Positions 1-8,229 of a stretch of 64,000 bases of DNA are shown piece after piece. Origin of the DNA: Chitinophaga oryziterrae (GTDB lineage Bacteria; Bacteroidota; Bacteroidia; Chitinophagales; Chitinophagaceae); NCBI RefSeq assembly GCF_009758125.1, contig NZ_WRXO01000001.1:1488001-1552000 (forward strand). Direction: 5' to 3'. Each line of letters starts with the position of its first letter. Position 1 is the stretch's first letter. The position numbers and the translations under genes are program-made. Under the pieces are notes generated by a model. The model was not told where the DNA came from, ran no database searches, and was given only the letters and a program-made list of their open reading frames with translations.

Positions 1-564
1 GCTACAGGTAACAAGCAGTATATTGATCGTGCTGCCAGGGAAATGGTGGTTTACCTGGACTCATTGCAACAACCTAACGGACTATTCTATCATGCTCCTG
101 ATGTGCCTTTTTTCTGGGGACGGGGCAATGGCTGGATGGCTGCCGGCATGAGCGAGTTGCTACGCTCATTACCCTCAGATAACCCCGACCGGCCCCGTAT
201 CATGCAGGGTTACAAAAAGATGATGGCCACACTACTTAAGTGTCAGGCGGAGGATGGTATGTGGCGGCAACTGGTGGATGATCCTGCTTCATGGCAGGAA
301 ACTTCCTGCACAGGCATGTTCACATTTGCTATGATCACCGGCGTAAAACAGGGATGGCTTGATGCTGCTACCTATGGACCGGCAGCACGTAAGGCATGGC
401 TGGCGCTGATCACCTACATTGATGAAAACGGAGATATCCGGGAAGTATGCGAAGGCACAAATAAGAAAAATGACCGGCAGTATTACCTGGACCGTAAACG
501 TATTACCGGTGATATGCATGGTCAGGCGCCGGTACTATGGTGTGCCGCAGCATTATTACGCTAA
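1..564 (+). CDS. GH88/GH105 unsaturated glycuronyl hydrolase, C-terminal part
   Basis: The reading frame is open from the first base, so the gene starts before the window; 187 codons are visible. The protein resembles the C-terminal half of the GH88/GH105 family (YteR-like unsaturated rhamnogalacturonyl hydrolases), which hydrate and remove the unsaturated uronic acid left by polysaccharide lyases. Family-like stretches are FFWGRGNGWMAAGM, the glycine-aromatic motif lining the active site, and the later CQAEDGMWRQLVDD and WQETSCTGMF segments of the alpha6/alpha6 barrel. It lies 24 nt before a GH97 gene on the same strand, so both probably belong to one polysaccharide utilisation operon. The exact substrate (rhamnogalacturonan or another uronate glycan) cannot be read from this fragment. 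Confidence 0.85.
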   Translation, partial: ATGNKQYIDRAAREMVVYLDSLQQPNGLFYHAPDVPFFWGRGNGWMAAGMSELLRSLPSDNPDRPRIMQGYKKMMATLLKCQAEDGMWRQLVDDPASWQETSCTGMFTFAMITGVKQGWLDAATYGPAARKAWLALITYIDENGDIREVCEGTNKKNDRQYYLDRKRITGDMHGQAPVLWCAAALLR

Positions 565-588
565 AATAATAACCTCTTAAAAACACGT

Positions 589-2493
589 ATGAAAAAGCTA
601 ATGTTTGTTTGCTTAATGCTGATCGGCCCTCTCTTAATTTCAAAAGCTTTTGCTGCTGATACAACAGTAGTAACTAGTCCTGACGGACAAATCCGGTTCA
701 GGTTGTTTATCTCTCATCATCAGTTACAATATACGGTTACCTTCAGAAATGAAACGGTTATTGAAACATCTCCCATGATCCTGTCAGTTGATAATAAAAT
801 ACTCACAGATGAGGTGAAACCCGGTACGGTTAAACGATATACTATCAATGAACGTTATCCCTGGATGGGAGTACATGCGTGGGCCATCAATAACTGTAAG
901 GGTGCAGGCATTGCCCTGCAGCAGGCATCCGTAAATTACACATTGGAAGTACGGGTGTTCAATGAGGGCATTGCTTTCCGGACAGTGGTGCCAGGTGTTG
1001 CCGGAAAACTCCGCGTCCCCGACGAAGCAACGGTATTCAATATTCCGGCAGGTAGTGAGATCTGGTATCATGACCTGGTAATGCATTATGAAAGTGTGCA
1101 CACAAAGAAAATGATTTCAGCATTGCAGGCGGGAGAATGGGTAGCGCCGCCAGCCACTTTAAAATTACCACAGGGCATTTATGCTGCCATTACAGAAGCT
1201 AATCTTGTGAACTATAGCGGTATGGCGCTGGAAGCAGATGGAAATCGTGGCCTGGTGCTGCGCCTGGCACATCACCAGCCGGTTTCGTACCCGTATAAGT
1301 TACGTTACAGCGAAGAAGATGTTAACCGGTTGTCAAAACCGGCGGCTGTTAGTGGTACTATTACAACTCCCTGGCGGGTAGTGATGATTGGTGCAGATCT
1401 GAATGCGATGGTGAACAATGATATGGTACATGATCTCTGTCCGCCTCCTGATCCCAGACTCTTCCCGAAAGGAATATTGACTGACTGGATCAGGCCCGGG
1501 CGTGCAGTATGGAAGTACCTGGACGGCGGAGGGGAAGGCACGCCTGAAGTAATAAAGGACTTTTCAGCCAAAGCTGCTGCTTTGGGTTTTGAGCACAATA
1601 TCCTGGAAGGCTTCTGGGAAAAATGGAGTGATGAACAGATCACGGATGTGGTAAATGATGCTAAAAAACAGCATGTAAGTATTTGGGTATGGAAGCATTC
1701 CAAATACCTGCGGGATAAAAATGTGCGCCTTGCTTTTTTTAAACGATGTCATGACCTGGGTATAGCAGGCGTAAAAATCGATTTTTTTGATCATGAAGCT
1801 AAAGAGGTGGTGGACCTGTATTCCGCTATTCTTCGGGAAACTGCTGAATACCATCTTTTAACAGATTTTCATGGCGCCAATAAGCCCACAGGTCTGGCCA
1901 GGACCTGGCCTAATGAACTGACAAGGGAGGCGGTAAAAGGTATGGAGGCCAGCAAACTGGCAGACAGGGCCACACATGAAACAACGCTGCCTTTTACACG
2001 CTTACTGGCCGGACCTGCAGAATACACGGTAGTCCATTTTGGAGAGCGCAGGAAGAATACCACCTGGGCCCATCAGATTGCCAGCGCAGCTATCCTGAGC
2101 GCTCCATTGCTTACATATGCTGCACAGCCACAGCATATCCTGGAGAATCCGGCCGCAGACATGATCCGGCATATTCCTGCCAACTGGGATGAAACCATTG
2201 TATTACCGCAATCCGGAATAGGGCAACTGGCGGCTTATGCCCGTCGCAAGGGAGATACCTGGTTCCTGGCTATCATGAATGGCCCCCAGCCGCAAAAGTT
2301 AACGGTCCCTCTCCATTTCCTGAAAGCATTGAATTATAAGGTGTCTGTTGTAAAGGATGATCCGGACAGTACCGGGGCCGTAAAAACAGAAGAAACTTCG
2401 GGTACACCACAAGACGTCATTTCTCTGCAACTGGCGCCGGGTGGAGGGTATGTGGCCCGTTATACTGTATATAGTTTACCCGGGAAGAAATAG
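589..2493 (+). CDS. GH97 family glycoside hydrolase, probable retaining alpha-galactosidase type
   Basis: A 634-residue protein with signal peptide MKKLMFVCLMLIGPLLISKAFA, matching the usual GH97 length and order: N-terminal beta-sandwich (about 25-280), TIM barrel (about 290-550) and C-terminal beta domain. GH97 has inverting members such as SusB and retaining alpha-galactosidases such as BtGH97b. Here the barrel carries GVKIDFFDHE with Asp398 where retaining members have their nucleophile, and Glu453 in KGMEAS lies 55 residues later, the spacing I recall for the nucleophile and acid/base of BtGH97b (D415/E470). A retaining alpha-galactosidase-like activity on oligosaccharides in the periplasm is therefore inferred. 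It follows the GH88/105 gene closely and precedes a GH99-like gene, as expected for a glycan-degradation operon. Confidence 0.9.
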   Translation: MKKLMFVCLMLIGPLLISKAFAADTTVVTSPDGQIRFRLFISHHQLQYTVTFRNETVIETSPMILSVDNKILTDEVKPGTVKRYTINERYPWMGVHAWAINNCKGAGIALQQASVNYTLEVRVFNEGIAFRTVVPGVAGKLRVPDEATVFNIPAGSEIWYHDLVMHYESVHTKKMISALQAGEWVAPPATLKLPQGIYAAITEANLVNYSGMALEADGNRGLVLRLAHHQPVSYPYKLRYSEEDVNRLSKPAAVSGTITTPWRVVMIGADLNAMVNNDMVHDLCPPPDPRLFPKGILTDWIRPGRAVWKYLDGGGEGTPEVIKDFSAKAAALGFEHNILEGFWEKWSDEQITDVVNDAKKQHVSIWVWKHSKYLRDKNVRLAFFKRCHDLGIAGVKIDFFDHEAKEVVDLYSAILRETAEYHLLTDFHGANKPTGLARTWPNELTREAVKGMEASKLADRATHETTLPFTRLLAGPAEYTVVHFGERRKNTTWAHQIASAAILSAPLLTYAAQPQHILENPAADMIRHIPANWDETIVLPQSGIGQLAAYARRKGDTWFLAIMNGPQPQKLTVPLHFLKALNYKVSVVKDDPDSTGAVKTEETSGTPQDVISLQLAPGGGYVARYTVYSLPGKK

Positions 2494-2496
2494 ATT

Positions 2497-2517
2497 AAAG
2501 TGTTTGTAAATGAGGTA
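2497..2517 (+). repeat. Copy of the 3' end of the following GH99-like gene
   Basis: Just after the GH97 stop, 21 bases match the last codons of the downstream GH99-like gene (3767-3787) at 19 of 21 positions and in a frame that reads KVFVNEV against KVFVDEI. This looks like the stub of a former tandem copy of that gene. Confidence 0.5.
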
Positions 2518-2552
2518 AGTAGAATAATATATCTTTTAGTATAACCTTTTAT

Positions 2553-2560
2553 TACATTTG
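2553..2560 (+). promoter_or_regulatory. -7 box upstream of the GH99-like gene
   Basis: TACATTTG fits the Bacteroidota consensus TAnnTTTG. Transcription would start around 2564-2568, downstream of the TTG at 2558 and probably of the ATG at 2561, which supports ATG 2594 as the real start of the next gene. Confidence 0.5.
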
Positions 2561-2593
2561 ATGATATCCCTGAATGGACTAATCAAATATAAC

Positions 2594-3793
2594 ATGAACA
2601 AACACCCTCAATTGTTATTGTTAACACTCTGGTTGATTGGAAGCCAGATCGCTTTTGGCCAAACGAAAACATCTGTAGCAAAGAAATCGTATGACATCGC
2701 CGCGTTTTTGTATCCGGCTTATGCCAGTGATGACCCCAGGTTACGTCCTTTCTGGCCGGCTGGTAATGGGGAATGGGAAACTGTGCTGAACATGCAGGAA
2801 AGGTTCCCCGGCCATTACTGGAACAGAAAGCCATTATGGGGGCCTGTTAACGAGGCAGATCCGGCTGTGATGTCTATGGAAATCAACCAGGCCGTAAAGC
2901 ATGGCGTAAACGTATTTATTTTCGACTGGTACTGGTATGATGGCAGACCGTTTATGGAAACCACACTTGACAATGGGTTCCTGAAAGCCGACAATACTGA
3001 TCAAATGAAGTTTTACCTCATGTGGGCAAACCACGATGTTGTCAATACCTGGGACACCCGTCTGAATAAGTATAATGAAAACAATGTTATCTGGACAGGC
3101 AAAGTAAGCAGGGCAGAGTTTGAAAAAATATGCAAACGGAACATTGAAAAGTATTTTAAGCTTCCGCAATATTATAAGATCGATGGAAAACCTGTTTTTA
3201 TGATCTATGACATGCCTCAGCTTATAGATGGGCTGGGAGGAATAGAACAAGCTGCTGATGCATTAAAATGGTTTAAGGAAGAAACAAAAAAGGCCGGTTT
3301 CCCCGGACTGGAATTACAGCTCACCATGTGGTCAATCAATATGAACCATAGTGGATTTGATGGTAGTAAAACGAAAAATCCTGAAAATGCCTTTGTTAAA
3401 AAATTAGGCTTTACAAGTGCTACCCACTATCAGTTTTGTCATTTCGCAAATGTAGATGATGACTATCTGCATATTCTTGAAGGTGTAAAAAAAGAATGGG
3501 CACGTATCGATACCGCATTTGATTTTATCTATTATCCTCACATTAGTGTCGGATGGGATAATAGTCCACGTACGGGGCATAGTGCTGTGGTAAGAAATAA
3601 CACGCCGGATAACTTTGAAAAGGGATTACGTATGGCTAAAGCATACGCAGATGCGCATCCCAAACAAGTACCTCTGATTACTATAAACAGTTGGAATGAA
3701 TGGACGGAGACCAGTTATCTGCAACCTGATAATGTTTTCGGCTATGGGTATTTAAATGCCATAAAAAAAGTGTTTGTAGATGAGATACGTTAA
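2594..3793 (+). CDS. Secreted GH99-like / WbsX-type glycan enzyme
   Basis: ATG 2594 gives a clean signal peptide (MNKHPQLLLLTLWLIGSQIAFG) and 399 residues; a longer frame reaches a TTG at 2558 but adds a non-signal-like leader. The mature part begins DIAAFLYPAYASDDPR and continues with VNVFIFDWYWYDGRP and TINSWNEWTE, hallmarks of the GH99/GH71-like group that includes WbsX (Pfam Glyco_tran_WbsX). Members are (beta/alpha)8 proteins; some act as endo-mannosidases, and many secreted PUL-associated ones remain uncharacterised. With GH88/105 and GH97 in front, an endo-acting or debranching role on the same polysaccharide is plausible. WNEWTE near the C-terminus carries the conserved acidic residues of the family. 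Confidence 0.8.
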   Translation: MNKHPQLLLLTLWLIGSQIAFGQTKTSVAKKSYDIAAFLYPAYASDDPRLRPFWPAGNGEWETVLNMQERFPGHYWNRKPLWGPVNEADPAVMSMEINQAVKHGVNVFIFDWYWYDGRPFMETTLDNGFLKADNTDQMKFYLMWANHDVVNTWDTRLNKYNENNVIWTGKVSRAEFEKICKRNIEKYFKLPQYYKIDGKPVFMIYDMPQLIDGLGGIEQAADALKWFKEETKKAGFPGLELQLTMWSINMNHSGFDGSKTKNPENAFVKKLGFTSATHYQFCHFANVDDDYLHILEGVKKEWARIDTAFDFIYYPHISVGWDNSPRTGHSAVVRNNTPDNFEKGLRMAKAYADAHPKQVPLITINSWNEWTETSYLQPDNVFGYGYLNAIKKVFVDEIR

Positions 3794-3965
3794 ACATGAT
3801 TTTTTGCCCGTTGGAGATACATAATAAGTATGGTGTTTGGTTATACTGTGCAGGTTACTTTTACTACATGCTGCCACATCCATAGCGGCTAAAAATATTT
3901 CCATCAGGATGCTTTGTTTCATGATTAAACAAACGGGTGAATCAGAAAACAGATCCTAAAATAAA

Positions 3966-4013
3966 TTTTGCGCAATTGATTAGTTGCGTATATATTTGCA
4001 ACTGAATGGTTGC
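3966..4013 (+). promoter_or_regulatory. ArsR-type promoter with two tandem palindromic operators
   Basis: TTTG at 3967-3970, a 20-nt spacer and TATATTTG at 3991-3998 make a good Bacteroidota promoter. Two 16-bp sites of form GCAA-N8-TTGC (GCAATTGATTAGTTGC at 3972-3987 and GCAACTGAATGGTTGC at 3998-4013) lie 26 bp apart, one filling the spacer and one covering the expected start of transcription. This is the arrangement expected for autoregulation by an ArsR dimer. Confidence 0.65.
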
Positions 4014-4019
4014 GAATAT

Positions 4020-4106
4020 ATGCGGACGCTACTCCGCACTCTTTGGGTAGATCGCTTTGATCAACCGGACAATCTATTGGATAACCTTAAACATAAGAAA
4101 CCATGA
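4020..4106 (+). pseudogene. Internally deleted arsR-family regulator (remnant)
   Basis: A 28-codon ORF begins MRTLL and continues LWVDRFDQPDNLLDNLKHKK before its stop. That segment looks like the C-terminal helix of the ArsR regulators that normally precede SRPBCC genes in Bacteroidota (ending like WEDRFDQLDNLLNNLK). The whole DNA-binding winged helix is absent, so the start codon is joined almost directly to the C-terminal tail. The stop overlaps the next start in ATGA at 4103-4106, so translational coupling to the SRPBCC gene is kept. The likely history is an in-frame internal deletion that left the promoter, operators and coupling intact. Resemblance to ArsR tails is from memory of the family. 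Confidence 0.6.
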
Positions 4107-5065
4107 CAAACAGAGAAACAGTCTTTACAAAGGATCTGCAAAAGAAGAAACTGACCGTTGTAAGGGCATTTGATGCTCAATTGGAACACGTATGGAAGGC
4201 CTGGACAGAAAGTGAAATACTTGACCAATGGTGGGCGCCTAAACCTTACCGGGCCGAAACCAAAATAATGGATTTCAGGGAAGGGGGGTACTGGCTGTAC
4301 TGTATGGTAGGACCAGAAGGGGATAGGTCCTGGTGTAAAGAAAACTATGAAACGATCGGGCTCTTAAAGAGCATCATCAACTCAGTACATTTTTGCGATG
4401 AAGCAGGAAATGAAAACCTGGATTTTCCGGCTATGCATTGGAAAAAGGAATTTAGTGAAACGGATGACAACACGACCGTAAGAGTTGAAATCACTTTTGA
4501 TAAAGAAGCTGATCTGGAAACGATCATTAAAATGGGCTTCCAGGAAGGATTCACTGCCGGTTTAAGTAACCTTGACCTTTACTTAAGTACACAGTTCAAA
4601 ATCAGGAAAGAACTTAAAAAAGATAATAACGCGAGAGTAACTACATACCTGAATTTCCCCGGGAAAACAGAAGAAGCATTCAACTTTTACAAAGAAGTTT
4701 TTCAGGGTGAATTTACAGGTGTTGGTTTAAGAAGATTCGGAGATATAGAATTGCCTGCAGAAATTCCACCACTGAGTGAGGCTGATAAAAAACTGATTAT
4801 CCATGCAGAATTAACGATAATGGGAGGTCATGTATTGATGGCGACTGATGCACCTGAAAGCATGGGCTTCAAACTGAAAACCGGGAACAATATGCACATA
4901 AACCTGGAGCCTGATTCAAGAGAGGAAACCCAAAGATTATTTAATGCACTTTCCGCGGGAGGTGTGGTCACCATGCCTTTGGAAGATATGTTCTGGGGAG
5001 CTTACTTCGCCGAATTTACAGATAAATTTGGCATCAACTGGATGCTGAACTACCAGCGTAAATAA
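4103..5065 (+). CDS. SRPBCC (AHSA1-type) - VOC (PhnB-like) fusion protein
   Basis: A 320-residue cytosolic protein with two domains. Residues about 8-160 form an SRPBCC/activator-of-Hsp90-ATPase-like domain (VVRAFDAQLEHVWKAWTE, DQWWAPKPYRAE, FREGGYWLY). Residues about 170-318 form a PhnB-like VOC domain (TYLNFPGKTEEAFNFYKEVF, FWGAYFAEFTDKFGINWMLN). The two domains are usually separate genes, often in one ArsR-controlled operon; here they are fused in frame. The SRPBCC fold binds hydrophobic ligands and the PhnB-like VOC fold resembles glyoxalase-type enzymes; no specific substrate can be assigned. Translation is probably coupled to the arsR remnant, and a hairpin terminator follows at 5076-5106. 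Confidence 0.85.
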   Translation: MTNRETVFTKDLQKKKLTVVRAFDAQLEHVWKAWTESEILDQWWAPKPYRAETKIMDFREGGYWLYCMVGPEGDRSWCKENYETIGLLKSIINSVHFCDEAGNENLDFPAMHWKKEFSETDDNTTVRVEITFDKEADLETIIKMGFQEGFTAGLSNLDLYLSTQFKIRKELKKDNNARVTTYLNFPGKTEEAFNFYKEVFQGEFTGVGLRRFGDIELPAEIPPLSEADKKLIIHAELTIMGGHVLMATDAPESMGFKLKTGNNMHINLEPDSREETQRLFNALSAGGVVTMPLEDMFWGAYFAEFTDKFGINWMLNYQRK

Positions 5066-5075
5066 TAAGAGAAAG

Positions 5076-5106
5076 GGAAATATTCCGGGTCGGAATGTTT
5101 CCTTTT
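5076..5106 (+). terminator. Rho-independent terminator after the SRPBCC-VOC gene
   Basis: Stem GGAAATATTCC (5076-5086) pairs with GGAATGTTTCC (5092-5102) through one G-U wobble, with a 5-nt loop and a CTTTT tail. It lies 10 nt after the stop codon. Confidence 0.7.
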
Positions 5107-5218
5107 AATCACTTGTGTTTTGCTGCAAACATATCCGAAGATGTATTAGTTATTTTTGAAACAGCTTGCTGCTAATACTTTTGAGACAGCGAGGATAACA
5201 GCAGTCAATACCATGCTT

Positions 5219-6100
5219 TTATCCTTGAAGGATCAGATGGATGATCTGCGCACGTGCCATTATGGATTCGGGTAAATTTAATAGCATCCAGGCATGTACC
5301 ATTTGAGGATACTCGTAGTAGTTATGTTGAATGTGTTGCGACATCGCCAATAAGTGCAGCTTCCGGGTATCTGCTACCAGGATGTCATTCGAACCGGCGA
5401 ATATGGATAATTTACCCAACCCTGCCAAAGGTCCATTGATCGGACTCAGCATCGGATGATCAGGAGGGATATCCCCTGCATACAATTTACCGGCTTTGCG
5501 AAGACTTTCCTGTTCAAGGAATGGGTCACCCGGCGCTATTAATGCTATCTCCGGGTTAGTGAGTGTAATATCCAGCCATGGAGATAGCAGGATCAATTGG
5601 CCGGGTTGAGGCAATGATTCATCTCTCAGTACCTGTGCAAGCCCCAGCGCAAAACCACCTCCGGCAGAATCCCCCATGATGATCAGGTTTTCGGGCCTGA
5701 CGGTTAACAGTAATTGCCGGTATAGCTGAAGTACCATCGCAAATGAGTCCTGGCAGGTGAAATCAGGTGCCAGAGGATAATCCGGGGCGGTAACGGTACA
5801 CCTGGTTTCCTGTATTAAATAAGCCAGAAAACTCCAGTGAAAACGTACAAAACCCTGTACATAAGCGCCGCCATGCAGGTAAAGAATGTGCGTAAGGCTG
5901 CCAGGGTTTTCCGGCCTCAGTGTAAAAACATTTCTGCCCAGGACCTGATATTTTGTAACAGACAACTTTTTAGTTATACGTGCCGGAGGTTCGGGGCAAC
6001 TGAACCGAAAAGTGCCGGTAGCCAGTTGCTTTCCCAGGAAGCTCTTTTTACGGATCAGCCGGAGTATCAGGTGAAATATTTTACTTTGGGAACTGGCCAA
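5219..6100 (-). CDS. Alpha/beta hydrolase, hormone-sensitive-lipase-like esterase
   Basis: A 293-residue HSL-type alpha/beta hydrolase. The oxyanion-hole motif HGG is at residues 76-78 (LYLHGGAYVQG), the nucleophile elbow GDSAGG at 143-148 with Ser145, and the likely acid and base are Asp239 (GSNDILV) and His269 (MVHAWML). The family hydrolyses short acyl or aryl esters. No signal peptide is seen, although the first 20 residues are basic and hydrophobic and could associate with membranes. It is divergent from the acyltransferase gene at 6215 with a 114-bp shared upstream region, which suggests opposing or cooperating roles in ester metabolism. Confidence 0.9.
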   Translation of the reverse strand: MASSQSKIFHLILRLIRKKSFLGKQLATGTFRFSCPEPPARITKKLSVTKYQVLGRNVFTLRPENPGSLTHILYLHGGAYVQGFVRFHWSFLAYLIQETRCTVTAPDYPLAPDFTCQDSFAMVLQLYRQLLLTVRPENLIIMGDSAGGGFALGLAQVLRDESLPQPGQLILLSPWLDITLTNPEIALIAPGDPFLEQESLRKAGKLYAGDIPPDHPMLSPINGPLAGLGKLSIFAGSNDILVADTRKLHLLAMSQHIQHNYYEYPQMVHAWMLLNLPESIMARAQIIHLILQG

Positions 6101-6214
6101 GATAACTGGTTTATAATTTGCGGTCGTTTCAATATCTTCAATACCTGAAGTTACCGCTATTTCATGGCGAAAATGGTTTATGCCTGTTAGTTTTAAACGA
6201 TAACGCTTAATGTA

Positions 6215-7498
6215 ATGGATGAATTAGGAAACAAGCCTGATTTCTGGATGCGCCTGGACAATGCTGCAAAGATTTACCCGGCAGTTAAAGACCGGGAACT
6301 GACGGCCGTTTTCAGGGTCAGTGTGGAGCTTAAAACACCTATTCAAATAAAACCCTTTCTGGATGCGGTACATGATCTGGAAGAACGGTTCCCCTATTAT
6401 AAGGTCAAATTGAAAGCAGGTTTTTTCTGGTATTACCTGGAACCTCATGACCTGCCTATTGCAGTAGAACCGGACAAGGAAACGCCCTGCCGTAGTTTTG
6501 AGCGGGAAGAACTGATGTTTCGCGTACTGGCCCGGGAACGTACCATCAGTGTGGAATTCTCCCATATACTCACCGATGGGACAGGCGCCCTGGAATTTTT
6601 AAAAACATTGTTACTTGGTTATCTCGGAAAGCGCGGAGTCATAGTGCCTGCCGGATTACTTTCCCTGAAACCGGATGAGCCCCCTTCCAAAGAAGAGTAC
6701 GAAGATGCCTATAACCGCTATTTTAAAAAGATAGATGCGCCGCCGCCAAAGATTACGCGTGCTTTCCATGTGCCATTCCGGTTGAAGCCTACCCCGCGGT
6801 TTGAGGTGTTGACAGCTATCATACCGATAGCAGATGTTATTCAGCAGGCGAAATTGCACAAGGTAAGTCTCACCGAGTACCTGACGGCTGTTTATCTGTA
6901 TGCCTTGCAAGGACTGTATGATCAGTTGTCTAAACTCCGGAAAGGAACTTCCGGTAAAATGCTACGGATAGAAATTCCCGTAAACCTTCGCCGTATATTC
7001 CCTACGCGCACAATGCGCAATTTCTCTCTGTATGTGATGCCCGGTATTGATCTTCGTTTGGGTCATTACAGTTTTGAGGAAATCATTAAAATCGTTTATC
7101 ATCAGATGCAACTGGAAACGGACCCCAAACTGATCGGCAAAATGATCTCCCGCAATGTAAGCGGTGAAAAGAACCCGTTCATCCGGCGAGTACCGTTACT
7201 GCTTAAATCCCTGATCCTGTCCAGGTTGTATACTCAGGGGACCGGCCAGTATAGTGGTGTGGTTACAAACCTGGGGCGCATCGATCTCGATACGGAGGTC
7301 AACAGTCATATTCAGCGTTTTTCATTCATACCTCCACCGCCTAATAAAATTCTAAAGATTAATTGTGGGGCCGTAGGGTTCGATGGAAAGCTGGTCGTGA
7401 CCTTCGGTAATATTACCCAGTCAAAAGAATTGGAAAGGCAATTTTTCACCTTTCTGACGAGCCAGGGGATACCCGTTAAAATTATAAACCATTCATAA
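6215..7498 (+). CDS. Stand-alone condensation-fold acyltransferase (alcohol acetyltransferase-like)
   Basis: A 427-residue cytosolic protein with the CAT/condensation fold. The catalytic HxxxDG motif is intact: His117-Ile-Leu-Thr-Asp121-Gly122 in EFSHILTDGTG. The overall pattern (MDELGNKPDFWMRLDNAAKIYPAV at the start, split above as N-terminal strand and helix; IPVNLRRIFPTRTMRNFSLY mid-protein) matches the group annotated as alcohol acetyltransferases or PapA-like acyltransferases. These transfer an acyl group from CoA or a carrier to a hydroxyl. No carrier or adenylation domain lies nearby, so this is not part of a visible NRPS. The next gene, a zinc-ribbon membrane protein, begins 11 nt later and is probably co-transcribed. 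Confidence 0.8.
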   Translation: MDELGNKPDFWMRLDNAAKIYPAVKDRELTAVFRVSVELKTPIQIKPFLDAVHDLEERFPYYKVKLKAGFFWYYLEPHDLPIAVEPDKETPCRSFEREELMFRVLARERTISVEFSHILTDGTGALEFLKTLLLGYLGKRGVIVPAGLLSLKPDEPPSKEEYEDAYNRYFKKIDAPPPKITRAFHVPFRLKPTPRFEVLTAIIPIADVIQQAKLHKVSLTEYLTAVYLYALQGLYDQLSKLRKGTSGKMLRIEIPVNLRRIFPTRTMRNFSLYVMPGIDLRLGHYSFEEIIKIVYHQMQLETDPKLIGKMISRNVSGEKNPFIRRVPLLLKSLILSRLYTQGTGQYSGVVTNLGRIDLDTEVNSHIQRFSFIPPPPNKILKINCGAVGFDGKLVVTFGNITQSKELERQFFTFLTSQGIPVKIINHS

Positions 7499-7509
7499 TA
7501 CCATGCGTT

Positions 7510-8217
7510 ATGCGTTGCAATAATTGCGGGGTCGAACTGGAAGATGACATGCAGATCTGCCCCCTATGTAAAACACCGGTATCGGACGCGCTAACGGTAC
7601 CTGCGTCATCAATGCCGGGGGCTGACATCCATTCACTGCTGACTCCTGAAAGAATGACGCATCCCCAAAAGAAATTTACCTGGGAAATCGTATCCCTTAT
7701 ATTGCTTTGTAGTGCTATCACCACTTTGCTGGTCAATTTTATCATTAATAAAAGCATCACCTGGTCGGAATATCCGGTAGAGATTTGCTGCATTATCTTT
7801 TGCTATATTTCCCTGTTCGCCTTTTCGGATCAGAGCAGATTTGTTAAGATGATGCTTGGCCTGATACTATCTTCGTTTTGTATTGTGATACTGGACGCGA
7901 TCACCACCGGCATTCAATGGTCAATAGTATTTGGGATCCCGTTGCTGGTGATTAGCAATGTGGTGACAGGCGGACTGATATTTGCCTATCGTAAGGCCCG
8001 GTACAAAGGTATTAACCTGATCGCGTATACTTTTTTAGGCGCTGCGCTCTTATGCCTTTTCATTGAAGGGCTCCTGTCTGTTTATCAACACCATGTCCTC
8101 CGTTTTAACTGGAGTATTATCGTAGCAGCTTGTGTGCTGCCGGTAGTGATCGTATTACTTTTTGTACACTTCCGGTTAAAAAGAGGACGAAGTCTGGAAA
8201 AAACGTTTCATGTGTAG
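7510..8217 (+). CDS. Zinc-ribbon membrane protein (DUF6320-like)
   Basis: A 235-residue protein. The N-terminus is a zinc ribbon with Cys3-x2-Cys6 and Cys17-x2-Cys20 (MRCNNCGVELEDDMQICPLC). After a linker of about 40 residues come roughly six hydrophobic segments between residues 58 and 222, ending in a basic tail (FRLKRGRSLEK). It follows the acyltransferase by 11 nt. I associate this architecture and neighbourhood with DUF6320 proteins found beside alcohol acetyltransferase-like genes. The metal site is presumably cytosolic. The function is unknown; a membrane anchor or partner for the acyltransferase is a reasonable guess only. Confidence 0.7.
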   Translation: MRCNNCGVELEDDMQICPLCKTPVSDALTVPASSMPGADIHSLLTPERMTHPQKKFTWEIVSLILLCSAITTLLVNFIINKSITWSEYPVEICCIIFCYISLFAFSDQSRFVKMMLGLILSSFCIVILDAITTGIQWSIVFGIPLLVISNVVTGGLIFAYRKARYKGINLIAYTFLGAALLCLFIEGLLSVYQHHVLRFNWSIIVAACVLPVVIVLLFVHFRLKRGRSLEKTFHV

Positions 8218-8229
8218 AATGCTCCGGGT

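Noticed and set aside
2558-2593. TTG start of the GH99-like gene
   Set aside because: The TACATTTG -7 box ends at this codon and the extra residues spoil the signal peptide; ATG 2594 is better.
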